A DNA stretch of 64,000 nucleotides. Origin: an uncultured bacterium. Lineage in GTDB: Bacteria; Cyanobacteriota; Vampirovibrionia; Gastranaerophilales; Gastranaerophilaceae. The stretch is taken from contig CACWLL010000009.1 in NCBI GenBank assembly GCA_902761735.1, positions 17,715 to 81,714 of the forward strand, given 5' to 3'. Positions 1 to 8,563 of this stretch are shown in pieces. Position 1 is the stretch's first letter. The number at the start of each line of letters is the position of its first letter. A program made the translations under genes and the position numbers. The notes below the pieces were generated by a model. The model was not told the origin of the DNA, searched no databases, and worked only from the letters and a program-made list of their open reading frames with translations.

Positions 1-32
1 GTCAAGGCTTCGCCCTCTGCAAAAATTTCTCC

Positions 33-63
33 GAACCCTGACAAGGCTCCGCCTTGTGGGTTC
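33..63. repeat. Inverted repeat / extended hairpin downstream of tRNA-Gly
   Basis: GAACCC (33-38) pairs with GGGTTC (58-63), and ACAAGGC (41-47) pairs with GCCTTGT (51-57) around a TCC loop, with a two-base bulge. A related stretch starts the window (GTCAAGGCTTCGCC at 1-14 resembles GACAAGGCTCCGCC at 40-54). No T-run follows on either strand, so it is not a classical terminator. It lies downstream of the leftward tRNA and may be a dispersed palindromic repeat or a processing structure. Confidence 0.5.
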
Positions 64-95
64 TCGTCTTTACTTTATGTCATCGCAAAACAAAA

Positions 96-167
96 AGCGG
101 AAGACGGGACTCGAACCCGCGACGTCAACCTTGGGAAGGTTGCATTCTACCACTGAATTACTTCCGC
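96..167 (-). tRNA. tRNA-Gly (anticodon CCC)
   Basis: Read on the minus strand, a 7-bp acceptor stem (GCGGAAG/CTTCCGC) encloses a D arm, a 5-bp anticodon stem CAACC/GGTTG with loop TTCCCAA (anticodon CCC) and a T arm with GGTTCGAGTCC. Base 73 is U, as is usual for bacterial tRNA-Gly. The 3' CCA is not encoded, so it must be added by a CCA-adding enzyme; a candidate lies at 49325-50440. Confidence 0.97.
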
Positions 168-239
168 ACTTATGCTTCTTACCTAATATTATCACAAAAT
201 TTTTTCTTTGCAAAATATAAAACACCTTCTCTTAACAAT

Positions 240-267
240 TTGACCTGCATGTTTTCTATTGTATTAT
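240..267 (+). promoter_or_regulatory. Promoter of the metal-exporter gene
   Basis: TTGACC (240-245), a 16-base spacer and TATTAT (262-267), placed 26 bases before the start codon at 294. The match to a housekeeping sigma promoter is good. Confidence 0.6.
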
Positions 268-293
268 GAATATTATTATTGGAGAGGTTTTAT

Positions 294-1181
294 ATGCTGG
301 AAGAAATATTGGAACATCTTGGTTTGGCTGAATGGATTGCGGATGCTATTGCCGACAGTTTAATTATTTTACCGTTTTTGTTTGTGATTTTTGTCTTTAT
401 TGAACTGTTTGAACATTATTTTTCTGATAAAGTAAAACGTTTTGTTCGCTATTCGCAAGCTGGTGGCCCTGTTATCGGAAGTTTGGTTTCAATTATTCCG
501 CAATGCGGTTTTTCAGTTATTGCCAGTACGCTTTATGTCAGAAGATATATTTCCATGGGTACTTTGATTGCAATATATCTCGCAACTTCTGATGAAGCAT
601 TGCCTGTTCTGATTGCTCATCCTGACAAGTATAAATATATCTTGCCGGTTATCGCGATTAAACTCCTTATTGCTATTCCTGCCGGTTATTTGATTGATAA
701 AATATTCAAGCCGGTTTTGCGTGACGTTAAAGCTCCGGAAAAAACCGAAGAAGGTGCCGAATGCATAGGTCGTCCCAGCAAAAGAGAAGTTGCTTGGCAT
801 TCTCTAAAGCATACTTTTGAAATTTTTGTATTTATTTTGGTCATTACATTGATACTTAATTTCATTTTTGACGGAAATAAAATTGTCGATTTTTATCAAA
901 ATGGTGTTTTGACCTTAAAATATATCCAGCCAATAATAACGGCATTTATAGGACTAATTCCTAATTGTGCAGTGTCTGTTGCTATCACTGTTCTTATGCT
1001 TAAAGGTACAATTACATTTGGTGCTGCAATGGCAGGCTTATTATCCAATGGTGGTTTGGGGTTACTTGTGCTTCTGCGCGGCGGACGTTTGAAAAATAAT
1101 CTTCGTATAGTTGTAATTTTACTTTTGATAAGCATAATTTGCGGTGAAGTCCTTCAGTTGGTTACTCCGCTTTTTCATTAA
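294..1181 (+). CDS. Putative heavy-metal/manganese exporter, ArsP_2-like 10-TM membrane protein
   Basis: A 295-residue polytopic membrane protein resembling the 'putative manganese transporter' / ArsP_2 family of predicted 10-TM metal exporters. Hydrophobic segments alternate through the whole chain. The two halves carry similar motifs, IIPQCGFSV in the first and LIPNCAVSV in the second, as expected of an internally duplicated permease, each with a membrane-embedded Cys. A hydrophilic loop rich in Lys and Glu (about residues 145-170) separates the halves. The start is taken at ATG 294 because GGAGAGG at 281-287 lies six bases upstream; a TTG 15 bases earlier would put that Shine-Dalgarno inside the gene. 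It is preceded by its own promoter and followed by a leftward gene, so it is probably monocistronic. The metal substrate cannot be read from the sequence. Confidence 0.8.
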   Translation: MLEEILEHLGLAEWIADAIADSLIILPFLFVIFVFIELFEHYFSDKVKRFVRYSQAGGPVIGSLVSIIPQCGFSVIASTLYVRRYISMGTLIAIYLATSDEALPVLIAHPDKYKYILPVIAIKLLIAIPAGYLIDKIFKPVLRDVKAPEKTEEGAECIGRPSKREVAWHSLKHTFEIFVFILVITLILNFIFDGNKIVDFYQNGVLTLKYIQPIITAFIGLIPNCAVSVAITVLMLKGTITFGAAMAGLLSNGGLGLLVLLRGGRLKNNLRIVVILLLISIICGEVLQLVTPLFH

Positions 1182-1202
1182 GATAATATTTAATCAGGTT
1201 AA

Positions 1203-1904
1203 TTAAATATTTGCACCGCCATCTTGTATTTTTTTCATGACCTTTGCGCCGCCTTCGGTTTGGCGTAATATTTCCATTACAAATTCGTTTGCCTCAGAAT
1301 CTCGTGCAATTGCTTCTTTTAAGGCTCCCATCTCTTCAAATTTTAAATTTTCCATTCCGCTTGTTCCCTTGCTGCGGAAGTTCTTTTTGAATAATTCCTG
1401 AGTTTTATAATCAAATCCGTCTAATCCTTTTTGCATTGAATACCATAGGTAAAATTCTCTCAATAGCATATAATAATCAATTTCGGTATCATCGTTTATT
1501 ATAAATAGCGGTTTTGTTTTTAGTCCCATTTCTCCGGTAACGGTGTTTATATAAAGTGCTTTACCCCCCTCTAAAGGAGTAAGAAAACCCGTGTGCTCTT
1601 TTACCTGTTCAAGTATTTTTGAAGCGTTATGTACACGATATACTTTTGTACCGTTGTTTTCAACGTATTCTAATAATTTTTCAGGGTCTTGATTCGTGCT
1701 CTTATGTATAGCCTCAACTTCCTCTTTTACTTTTTTTATAAGTTCATTGGTTTTTGTATTAAGAGTAAGAGTTTCATTGCCGGTTATAACACTTTTTCCG
1801 GTGTTTCCGGAATATGTGGTACCCCTCTCTTTAAAGGCGCGTATTGCAGCCTTTTTTTTCTGATCAAGTACCTTTTGTTTCATGTTTTCTAAAAATTTTT
1901 TCAT
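1203..1904 (-). CDS. Uncharacterised soluble protein
   Basis: A 233-residue hydrophilic protein of unrecognised family. It has a basic N-terminus rich in Lys, no signal peptide or membrane segment, and a central region with a TGEMGLKTKP stretch followed by an aromatic DYYMLLREFYLWY stretch. The C-terminal part is helical and charged (EAIARDSEANEFVMEILRQ). The start is placed at ATG 1904. There is no Shine-Dalgarno, but minus-strand TATTAT ends exactly six bases before this ATG, the geometry seen at several other genes here and suggestive of a leaderless mRNA. An ATG 18 bases further upstream would overlap that -10 box. The gene stands alone between a rightward exporter and a rightward small gene. 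Confidence 0.7.
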   Translation of the reverse strand: MKKFLENMKQKVLDQKKKAAIRAFKERGTTYSGNTGKSVITGNETLTLNTKTNELIKKVKEEVEAIHKSTNQDPEKLLEYVENNGTKVYRVHNASKILEQVKEHTGFLTPLEGGKALYINTVTGEMGLKTKPLFIINDDTEIDYYMLLREFYLWYSMQKGLDGFDYKTQELFKKNFRSKGTSGMENLKFEEMGALKEAIARDSEANEFVMEILRQTEGGAKVMKKIQDGGANI

Positions 1905-2065
1905 AAATTTATAATAGTACATTTAACAGTTTTCTCATTCATCTGTTTATATTAATTTTTGTAAAGAGAATGTTTGAAATATATAAATAGTATATACTCG
2001 CTTATAGCGTGCATTTTGGGCTGAAAGCCTTATTTTATGCACTTTAAAAGGGCAATTTTTTTTGT

Positions 2066-2071
2066 TATAAT
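2066..2071 (+). promoter_or_regulatory. Probable -10 box for the small gene at 2142
   Basis: A perfect TATAAT lies 70 bases before the start codon. The -35 region (around 2043, TTTAAA) is poor, so only the -10 element is supported. Confidence 0.35.
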
Positions 2072-2141
2072 GTTTTTATATATATGTAAACTCGCAGAGA
2101 GTCAGAGTAATACTATATATAAACAAAGGAGACGCAACCCC

Positions 2142-2507
2142 ATGGTTTTTGGCTCAGGTTCAACACAAATGATGAATGCGGCTTTGATGCGCAGTACGAC
2201 TGGTGCGTATGGCTCGGCTAACCCTGTTCGTAAAGCCAACGGTCGTGTTGATATCACAAGCACTCCGCAAGCCCAAAGATATGATTTGCGTCAAACATAT
2301 AATTATGAGGCAATGTCGCAGGATTATTGGAATAGAGCTGCCGCTATGGGTATGACCCGAAGTGATTTTAATTATTTGATGATGCAGAAGCAAATGCAAG
2401 AAATGGCATACAAACAGCAAAAGCCTGCAATGACTGCCGAAGGTATTAAAACTGCATTTGATACAATCAAGGATACTATTGGTTCCATAAAAGATTTATT
2501 CTCTTAA
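2142..2507 (+). CDS. Small uncharacterised protein
   Basis: A 121-residue protein with no recognised domain. It opens with MVFGSGSTQMMNAALM, has a polar middle, and a Met/Gln-rich helical stretch (LMMQKQMQEMAYKQQ), then ends in an amphipathic helix (TIKDTIGSIKDLFS). The start is ATG 2142 because AAAGGAG (2125-2131) precedes it by ten bases. The open frame continues upstream to 2037 and there mimics a signal peptide, but a TATAAT box lies inside that stretch and no ribosome binding site precedes it. The Met-rich, Gly/Ser-starting composition resembles other lineage-specific small proteins in this window. Function unknown. Confidence 0.7.
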   Translation: MVFGSGSTQMMNAALMRSTTGAYGSANPVRKANGRVDITSTPQAQRYDLRQTYNYEAMSQDYWNRAAAMGMTRSDFNYLMMQKQMQEMAYKQQKPAMTAEGIKTAFDTIKDTIGSIKDLFS

Positions 2508-2559
2508 AAATCGTAATTTTTAAGATATTAAAATTAGATAAAGATTGTATAAAATACAC

Positions 2560-2588
2560 TTGATTTTTGTTGCAATTTGTTGTAGAAT
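2560..2588 (+). promoter_or_regulatory. adhE promoter
   Basis: TTGATT (2560-2565), a 17-base spacer and TAGAAT (2583-2588). The predicted start of transcription is near 2595, inside the adjacent Rex-like palindrome, leaving a leader of about 125 bases before adhE. Confidence 0.65.
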
Positions 2589-2592
2589 GGAT

Positions 2593-2610
2593 TTGTGAAA
2601 TAATTCACGA
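2593..2610. promoter_or_regulatory. Predicted Rex (NADH/NAD+ sensor) operator
   Basis: TTGTGAA-ATAA-TTCACGA is an 18-bp inverted repeat with a single mismatch. It matches the known Rex consensus (TTGTGAA, four bases, TTCACAA). It starts four bases after the -10 box and would cover the transcription start of adhE, a classic Rex target. No rex gene is in this window, so the regulator is inferred. Confidence 0.7.
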
Positions 2611-2718
2611 ATTAGCAAAGCTTAGTCGTGGAGCTAAATTTACCCGAAGTTCTTAAAAAGAACGCATGATGATAAGTAGATGGTTAATTAAATATCACTA
2701 TATAAAGGAGAATAATTT
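2611..2718 (+). promoter_or_regulatory. adhE 5' leader with stem-loops
   Basis: The leader contains ATTAGC...GCTAAAT pairing (about 2610-2640) and a small GTTCTT/AAGAAC hairpin near 2653-2668, then AAAGGAG before the adhE start. No known riboswitch consensus was recognised. Confidence 0.3.
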
Positions 2719-5433
2719 ATGGCAACAAAAAGCACAAAGAAAACGGTTGATAAGCTTGAAAAAGCTTTAAACAAATCAAGCGTTGTGGATTCAGCAGAGC
2801 AATTTGAATTACTCATTGAAAGGGTAAAGAAAGCTCAAAAAATTTATTCGACTTTCTCTCAGGAAAAAGTTGATGCAATATTCAAAGCTGCTGCAACTGC
2901 AGCTGACAAAGCTCGTATTCCTCTTGCAAGAATGGCTGTTGAAGAAACAGGTATGGGTGTTCTTGAAGACAAAATTATCAAGAATCACTTTGCATCCGAA
3001 TACATTTATAACAAACACAAAAATGCAAAAACATGCGGTATTATAAAAGAAGATATTGCAAACGGTACAAAGATTGTTGCAGAACCTTTAGGAATTATTG
3101 CAGGTATTATCCCTACAACAAATCCTACGTCAACAGCTATTTTTAAATCTTTAATCGCATTAAAAACAAGAAATGCTATTATATTTTCACCACACCCAAG
3201 AGCTACAAAATCAACAATTGCTGCGGCAAAAGTTGTGTTAGATGCTGCTGTTAAAGCGGGCGCTCCTGCGGATATTATCGGATGGATTGATGTTCCGTCT
3301 GTTGAATTGTCAGGACAATTAATGAAACACCCTGATGTTGCTTGTATTTTAGCAACAGGCGGTCCGGGTATGGTTAAAGCGGCTTATTCGTCGGGTAATC
3401 CGGCATTAGGTGTTGGACCTGGTAATACTTCTGCTGTAATTGATGAAACGGCTGATATTAAAATGGCGGTATCTTCAATTATTATGTCAAAAACTTTCGA
3501 TAACGGTATGATTTGTGCTTCAGAACAGTCTGTTGTTGTTGTTGAAGATGTATATGAAGAAGTTAAAAAAGAATTTTTATACAGAGGTGCTTATCTTGTA
3601 AATAAAGCAGAAGAAAAGAAAATGATGGATTTACCGTTCATTGATCCTGCAAGAGGAACTGCACATCCTTCTATTGTTGGACAACCGGCATACAAAATTG
3701 CAGAATTGTCAGGTTTTAAAATCCCTGAATATTCAAAGATTTTGTTAGCGGAAAGACCATCTGTAGATTGGAATGACCCGTTCTCAAGAGAAAAATTATC
3801 ACCAATTTTAACTATGTATAAAGCTAAAGATTTTAAACAAGCTACAGAGATGGCTTACGAATTGGTATCAAAGGGCGGTGCAGGTCATACCTCTGTTCTT
3901 TATACCGACACAAGAAAACAAGATAGAGTTGACATGTATGCAGAACTTATGCCATCATGTCGTGTATTAATCAATTCACCATCTTCCCAAGGCGGTATTG
4001 GTGATTTGTACAACTTCAAGTTAGAACCGTCACTTTCATTGGGTTGCGGTTCATGGGGCGGTAACGCTGTATCAGGTAACATAGGGGTTGAACATTTACT
4101 TAACTACAAGACAGTTGCTGAAAGGAGAGAAAATATGCTCTGGTTTAAGATTCCGCCAAAAGTTTATTTTAAACGTGGTGCAGTTGATTTAGCACTCAGA
4201 GAACTTAAAGGTAAAAAACGTGCGTTTATTGTAACTGACAGGTTCTTGTTCAATTCAGGTGCTGTGGATAGTATTGTTAATGTTTTGGATGATATCGGTA
4301 TTGATCATCAAATCTTCTTTGATGTAAAACCGGATCCTACATTATCAACAATTAAACAAGCTATGGATATAATTAAACCATATGAGCCTGATGTAATTAT
4401 TGCGTTGGGCGGCGGTTCTCCTATGGATGCTGCAAAGATTATGTGGTTAATGTATGAACATCCGGAAACTGATTTCTCTGATATTTCTATGAGATTTATG
4501 GATATCAGAAAGAGAATTTGTTCAATTCCTGATTTGGGGGCAAAAGCTACTATGGTGGCAATCCCTACAACTTCAGGTACAGGTTCTGAAGTTACTCCGT
4601 TTGCAATTATCACGGATGATGAATCACATGTTAAATATGCAATTGCGGATTACGCTCTAACTCCGACGATGGCAATAATTGACCCGAATTATGTTGATGG
4701 TATGCCTAGAGGGTTGACGGCTGCATCAGGTATTGATGCTTTGGTTCACGCAACTGAAGCTTATGTATCTTGTATGGCTACAAACTTTACAAATTCAAAC
4801 GCTTTGGAAGCTTGTAAATTGGTATTCAGATATTTAGAAAGATCTTGGAAAGAGGGGGCAAATGATCCTATTGCAAGAGAAAAAATGCACTATGCTGCAA
4901 CTATTGCAGGTATGGCATTTGCTAACTCTTTCTTGGGACTTTGTCACTCAATGGCTCATAAGCTGGGTGCTATGTTCCATGTACCGCACGGTGTTGCTAA
5001 CGCATTATTAATAAGACAGGTTATTAAATATAATGCTGTTGATTACCCGCACAAACAAGCGACTTTCCCTCAATACAAGTTCCCTAATGCAAAAGAAAAA
5101 TACGGACAAATTGCGGATGAACTTGGTTTAGGCGGAAAGACAAATGATGAAAAGGTTGAATTGTACATTAAAGCTATTGATAAATTGATGAAAGCAATTA
5201 ATCTTCCTAATTCAATCAGAGATTTCGGTATTTCGGAAGACGAATTTATGTCTAAGTTGGATGAAATGGTTGAATTGGCATTTGACGATCAATGCACGGG
5301 TGCAAATCCGGCTTATCCTTTGATGAGCGACATCAAGGCTATATATTTGGATGCATATGAAGGTGTTGTAAGAGATTATTATAATTCCTCTTCCAAATCT
5401 TCTTCAAAGACATCTAAAACATCTAAAAAATAG
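2719..5433 (+). CDS. adhE: Bifunctional acetaldehyde-CoA/alcohol dehydrogenase
   Basis: A 904-residue cytoplasmic fusion enzyme that reduces acetyl-CoA to acetaldehyde and then to ethanol, recycling two NADH; AdhE normally assembles into long filaments (spirosomes). Residues 1-440 form the CoA-acylating aldehyde dehydrogenase, with the catalytic Cys266 in GMICASEQS. Residues from about 470 form the iron-dependent alcohol dehydrogenase, with GGGSPMDAAK, PTTSGTGSEVTPFA and the metal-binding HSMAHKLGAMFHVPHG region. Length is slightly above the usual 870-890 because of a Ser/Lys-rich tail of about 20 residues. AAAGGAG lies upstream of the ATG. A Rex-type operator at the promoter predicts induction when NADH accumulates, and a strong terminator follows, so the gene is monocistronic. 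It is probably a main electron sink of a fermentative cell. Confidence 0.98.
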   Translation: MATKSTKKTVDKLEKALNKSSVVDSAEQFELLIERVKKAQKIYSTFSQEKVDAIFKAAATAADKARIPLARMAVEETGMGVLEDKIIKNHFASEYIYNKHKNAKTCGIIKEDIANGTKIVAEPLGIIAGIIPTTNPTSTAIFKSLIALKTRNAIIFSPHPRATKSTIAAAKVVLDAAVKAGAPADIIGWIDVPSVELSGQLMKHPDVACILATGGPGMVKAAYSSGNPALGVGPGNTSAVIDETADIKMAVSSIIMSKTFDNGMICASEQSVVVVEDVYEEVKKEFLYRGAYLVNKAEEKKMMDLPFIDPARGTAHPSIVGQPAYKIAELSGFKIPEYSKILLAERPSVDWNDPFSREKLSPILTMYKAKDFKQATEMAYELVSKGGAGHTSVLYTDTRKQDRVDMYAELMPSCRVLINSPSSQGGIGDLYNFKLEPSLSLGCGSWGGNAVSGNIGVEHLLNYKTVAERRENMLWFKIPPKVYFKRGAVDLALRELKGKKRAFIVTDRFLFNSGAVDSIVNVLDDIGIDHQIFFDVKPDPTLSTIKQAMDIIKPYEPDVIIALGGGSPMDAAKIMWLMYEHPETDFSDISMRFMDIRKRICSIPDLGAKATMVAIPTTSGTGSEVTPFAIITDDESHVKYAIADYALTPTMAIIDPNYVDGMPRGLTAASGIDALVHATEAYVSCMATNFTNSNALEACKLVFRYLERSWKEGANDPIAREKMHYAATIAGMAFANSFLGLCHSMAHKLGAMFHVPHGVANALLIRQVIKYNAVDYPHKQATFPQYKFPNAKEKYGQIADELGLGGKTNDEKVELYIKAIDKLMKAINLPNSIRDFGISEDEFMSKLDEMVELAFDDQCTGANPAYPLMSDIKAIYLDAYEGVVRDYYNSSSKSSSKTSKTSKK

Positions 5434-5453
5434 TAAATAGCATAGATATATAG

Positions 5454-5484
5454 AGAGCCTGAAGGTTATCCTTCAGGCTCTTTT
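5454..5484 (+). terminator. Rho-independent terminator of adhE
   Basis: A perfect 12-bp stem AGAGCCTGAAGG/CCTTCAGGCTCT with a TTAT loop (5454-5481) runs into TTTT. Confidence 0.95.
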
Positions 5485-5539
5485 GTGTGTAATGATTTTA
5501 GTTTTAACTCTACAAAACTTAAGAATTTTTATTAAATTT

Positions 5540-5568
5540 TTGACATCTAAAAACTTTGTTGATATATT
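5540..5568 (+). promoter_or_regulatory. Promoter of the substrate-binding/TolC fusion gene
   Basis: A consensus TTGACA (5540-5545), a 17-base spacer and TATATT (5563-5568), 44 bases before the start codon. Confidence 0.75.
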
Positions 5569-5612
5569 TAACACATAAATAAGTGTTTTATTTTGTTAAG
5601 GAGTAGTGAGGG

Positions 5613-8087
5613 ATGATTAAAAGGTTACTAAGCTTGGTGTTGGCAGGCATGTTGACATTCACGTACAGTGGTGGCATGGTGTTTGCGGCAAAAGTAAATC
5701 CTAATATGCCAAGACCACAGCAAAAAACATTACAGGCGTCGCCAAATGCGAGATCTATTCAGTTTGCATTTGTATTGGATGGCCCGTCAGATAAAAATAC
5801 TGAGGTTTTAAAAACGTTCCAATCAACAATTACAAAATCTTTGTTGCCGGATTATAAAGCAGTATTTCCAAAAGAGCTTGTATACACAGGTGATTGGACT
5901 AAACAAGGTGCAATAAATGCTTCAAATAAGGCATTAGCTTCCAAAGCATTAATGGTAATTTCTTTAGGTTATATGTCCAGTGAGTATTTTGCCGGTAAAA
6001 AAAATAAAAACAAATATGTTGTAACAATTGATCAATACGGTTTAAGGGATTTCGGTGATAAATTTTTTAATCCTGTACAACAGTCAGTAAATGATTTTGT
6101 CACATTCCAAAGATTAGTTCCTGATATGAAAAAGGTGGCTATTCTTCTAAATGAAAATTTCTACAAAACACAATCTGATTGGAATGGTATAATTGCAAAA
6201 AAACTAAAAGAAAGAAATTGTGATTTAGGTTTCGTTGTTGTTCCGGTAAATTCAAACCTAAAAGCTTCATTATCAAAGATTCCGTCAAATGTGGATGGGG
6301 TATATGTTACTCCGTTATTTAACTTATCGGCAGCTCAAAGACAGGAGTTGTATGATTATATTAATTCTAAAAAATGGCCGACTTTTTCTGCTGTTGGCAA
6401 GGAAGATGTTGATTTAGGTGCTATGCTTGGTGCATCGGCTTTTGATGTGGACAGAAAACTCGCTGAGGCAACATCTTTTAATATTCATGGTGTTTTACAT
6501 GGTAATGTTGTAAAGAATGAGAAAATTCCTTTTTACGATGATAAAGTAATTTTCTTCAATTCAGATACTGCGGAATTGGTTGGGTATGTGCCACCATTGA
6601 GGTTGTTGAATAATTCTACGGTAATTTCTCATAAGCAATTACCTGTGTACACTCTTGATATGCTTTTAACTGCATTGGATGAAAGCAACCTTGATATCGC
6701 AAGAAAAAGATACTTAATAAGTGCTGCAAGACGTTCTGTGGCAAGTTCTTATTTAAGATATCTTCCGACATTGAGATTAGATTTAGGTTATCAAACTTTT
6801 AACAGTGACTATGCAACGTCGTATTCCGATGTTCCGACTCGTGCGGGAGCATTTACTGTTGGTATGGATCAGGTTTTGTATTCTCCTGATTTAGTTACTA
6901 ATATTATTGTGAAACATAAAAAGTTGAAATTTGACAAGGCAGAAGCTGCTTTGACAAAGGCAAATACAGAATATCAGACTGCGAACTTGTATATTGAGAC
7001 ATTGATGCTTGAAAATATGATAAAAGTTCAAGAGGAATATGTAAGAGAAGTAAGAGAAAATCTTGCAATTGCACGTGTTCGTGAAAAAACAGGTAAATGC
7101 GGCAAAGAGGAGACTTTGCGATGGGCGGGTGAAGTAAGTGAGGCTGAGAAAAAATTGTTAACAATGAGAGCCGAATATAAAAATATAAAAATCCACATTA
7201 ATAAATTACTTCACAAGGATCAAAAAACAGAATTTAATTTTGCACCGTTAACGGCAAGTGACCCGGCATTTTTCTCATCTGATGTTCATATTATTGACCA
7301 CGTAAGAAATCCGCAAAAATTAGAAAAATTTACGGAAATGCTTATTGACGAAGTAATATATTTGTCGCCTGAAACAACAAAATTAAAAGCGGCAATTGCC
7401 ATGAAAAAAGCAGAAATGTCTAATTATGCTCAAAAATTTATTATGCCTAACGCTAAAATGTCGTTAGAATACCAGACTCAATTTGACAGAAATATTCCGT
7501 ACGAAGATGCCGGTCATAACCAAATAAAGGCTGTTCAAGCTGGTGTTATGGGCGGTATTGTATCTCCAATGGGGCGTGCAGCTTGGGCTAATTCACCTTA
7601 TTTAGGATTAGATAAAAATTCATTTAGATTTTTCATTGGTGCTCAATGGAAGCCAATCGAAGGCGGACATAAAATTGCAGAAATTGCGAGATGTAAATCT
7701 GAATTGAATGAATTAAATGCATATTTAGAACAAGTTGATACTGAAATTGAGATGAAGGTCAGATCCGTTGTAAATCGCGCAATCGCAAAATACTTTATAA
7801 TAGAAAAATCTTATAAGGCTATGTTTGCAGAAGGTGAAAATTATCAAATGGTTAAAAACAGATATTTGCTTGGGAAAGCGCCTATTGAGCAGGTAACGGA
7901 TGCTCAGCATCTGTATTTTCAAGCAAAAATTGACGCTTTAAATTCTCAATATGAGTTCTTCAAGGAGCTTATATGGGTACAAAGAGGTCTGCTTGCAGTC
8001 AACTGGGCTAAGGCAAACGATAAGGCTAAAAAATGGATGATGGAAATTCCAAAAGTATTGCCTGAGGAAGATGATTTTTCACTCTAA
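5613..8087 (+). CDS. Secreted fusion: ABC-type substrate-binding domain + TolC-like outer-membrane efflux domain
   Basis: An 824-residue exported protein. A signal peptide (KRLLSLVLAGML, cleavage near Ala25-Ala26) precedes two unrelated parts. Residues about 45-335 look like a type 1 periplasmic binding fold of the ABC_sub_bind kind: FAFVLDGPSDKN, VAILLNENFYKTQSDW, VDGVYVTPLFNLS and FSAVGKEDVDLGAMLGAS follow its beta-alpha order. Residues about 350-810 resemble a TolC-family protein, with long amphipathic helices repeated twice (LDIARKRYLISAARRSV in the first half, MKVRSVVNRAIAKYF in the second). AAGGAG lies upstream of the ATG. The gene has its own promoter and terminator, with no ABC permease or ATPase beside it. 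This suggests a diderm envelope and perhaps ligand-gated export, but the function is unknown. The domain calls come from motif reading only. Confidence 0.75.
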   Translation: MIKRLLSLVLAGMLTFTYSGGMVFAAKVNPNMPRPQQKTLQASPNARSIQFAFVLDGPSDKNTEVLKTFQSTITKSLLPDYKAVFPKELVYTGDWTKQGAINASNKALASKALMVISLGYMSSEYFAGKKNKNKYVVTIDQYGLRDFGDKFFNPVQQSVNDFVTFQRLVPDMKKVAILLNENFYKTQSDWNGIIAKKLKERNCDLGFVVVPVNSNLKASLSKIPSNVDGVYVTPLFNLSAAQRQELYDYINSKKWPTFSAVGKEDVDLGAMLGASAFDVDRKLAEATSFNIHGVLHGNVVKNEKIPFYDDKVIFFNSDTAELVGYVPPLRLLNNSTVISHKQLPVYTLDMLLTALDESNLDIARKRYLISAARRSVASSYLRYLPTLRLDLGYQTFNSDYATSYSDVPTRAGAFTVGMDQVLYSPDLVTNIIVKHKKLKFDKAEAALTKANTEYQTANLYIETLMLENMIKVQEEYVREVRENLAIARVREKTGKCGKEETLRWAGEVSEAEKKLLTMRAEYKNIKIHINKLLHKDQKTEFNFAPLTASDPAFFSSDVHIIDHVRNPQKLEKFTEMLIDEVIYLSPETTKLKAAIAMKKAEMSNYAQKFIMPNAKMSLEYQTQFDRNIPYEDAGHNQIKAVQAGVMGGIVSPMGRAAWANSPYLGLDKNSFRFFIGAQWKPIEGGHKIAEIARCKSELNELNAYLEQVDTEIEMKVRSVVNRAIAKYFIIEKSYKAMFAEGENYQMVKNRYLLGKAPIEQVTDAQHLYFQAKIDALNSQYEFFKELIWVQRGLLAVNWAKANDKAKKWMMEIPKVLPEEDDFSL

Positions 8088-8094
8088 TAATTAT

Positions 8095-8126
8095 TAACCC
8101 TCGAATCATTTCGAGGGTTATTTTTT
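8095..8126 (+). terminator. Rho-independent terminator after the TolC fusion gene
   Basis: An 11-bp stem TAACCCTCGAA/TTCGAGGGTTA with a TCAT loop (8095-8120) is followed by six T. Confidence 0.95.
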
Positions 8127-8140
8127 CATTAAAAACAGAA

Positions 8141-8170
8141 ACCGGCTTAATAAATAAGCCGGTATTTTTT
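8141..8170. terminator. Second, probably bidirectional terminator
   Basis: The stem ACCGGCTTA (8141-8149) / TAAGCCGGT (8155-8163) is followed by ATTTTTT on the plus strand and by a T-rich stretch on the minus strand. It lies between the end of the rightward fusion gene and the end of the leftward small gene at 8197, and can serve both. Confidence 0.75.
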
Positions 8171-8196
8171 CTATTTCGTGATTGCTAATAAACTTT

Positions 8197-8415
8197 TTAT
8201 GCTAACAGATAAGGAAGTACCTTTCCATTAGGAGATTCTCCGCTTACGCCTGCCGAATCATTGACTCTCGGATGGGATAAATTGTATGTTGTGTTACCTT
8301 TAAAAGTATTGTTGCTTGCAGACGCAAAGTCTACCTTTAGCCCTGCATCAAAATTTGTGTTTGCAGGTCTTAAATCGTATACATTTAATGCGCCTAAATC
8401 AACTTTCGGAAACAT
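8197..8415 (-). CDS. Small uncharacterised protein
   Basis: A 72-residue protein opening MFPKVDLGALNVYDLRP, rich in Asn, Ser and Gly, with no membrane segment and no recognised domain. AAGGGGT on the minus strand sits just upstream of the ATG, so this reading is preferred over the rightward open frame on the opposite strand (8261-8506), which has no ribosome binding site. A terminator follows it on the leftward side. The opening phrase has the look of a conserved lineage-specific small protein. Function unknown. Confidence 0.65.
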   Translation of the reverse strand: MFPKVDLGALNVYDLRPANTNFDAGLKVDFASASNNTFKGNTTYNLSHPRVNDSAGVSGESPNGKVLPYLLA

Positions 8416-8508
8416 CTTTTACCCCTTAATTTTTCCTTACATGTATATAAACAATTTTCCGAACGAAAAAGTGCGCAATTTCCTCTCGAATATTACGAAA
8501 TGTTAAGC

Positions 8509-8532
8509 GGTATTTTAGATGTCTAAAATACC
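8509..8532. repeat. 24-bp perfect palindrome
   Basis: GGTATTTTAGA-TG-TCTAAAATACC lies between two leftward small genes. There is no adjacent T-run, so an operator or an mRNA-stabilising hairpin is more likely than a terminator. Confidence 0.6.
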
Positions 8533-8563
8533 TATAAATAGTGAAAGTTTCGGGTAAGCAAAG

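Noticed and set aside
54-269. 71-codon rightward open frame at the left edge
   Set aside because: It runs through the tRNA-Gly gene on the opposite strand and has no ribosome binding site.
2037-2141. N-terminal extension of the small gene that mimics a signal peptide
   Set aside because: A TATAAT box lies within it and AAAGGAG is placed before ATG 2142, so translation most likely starts there.
8261-8506. 81-codon rightward frame opposite a small leftward gene
   Set aside because: The leftward gene has AAGGGGT before its ATG and a terminator behind; the rightward frame has neither.
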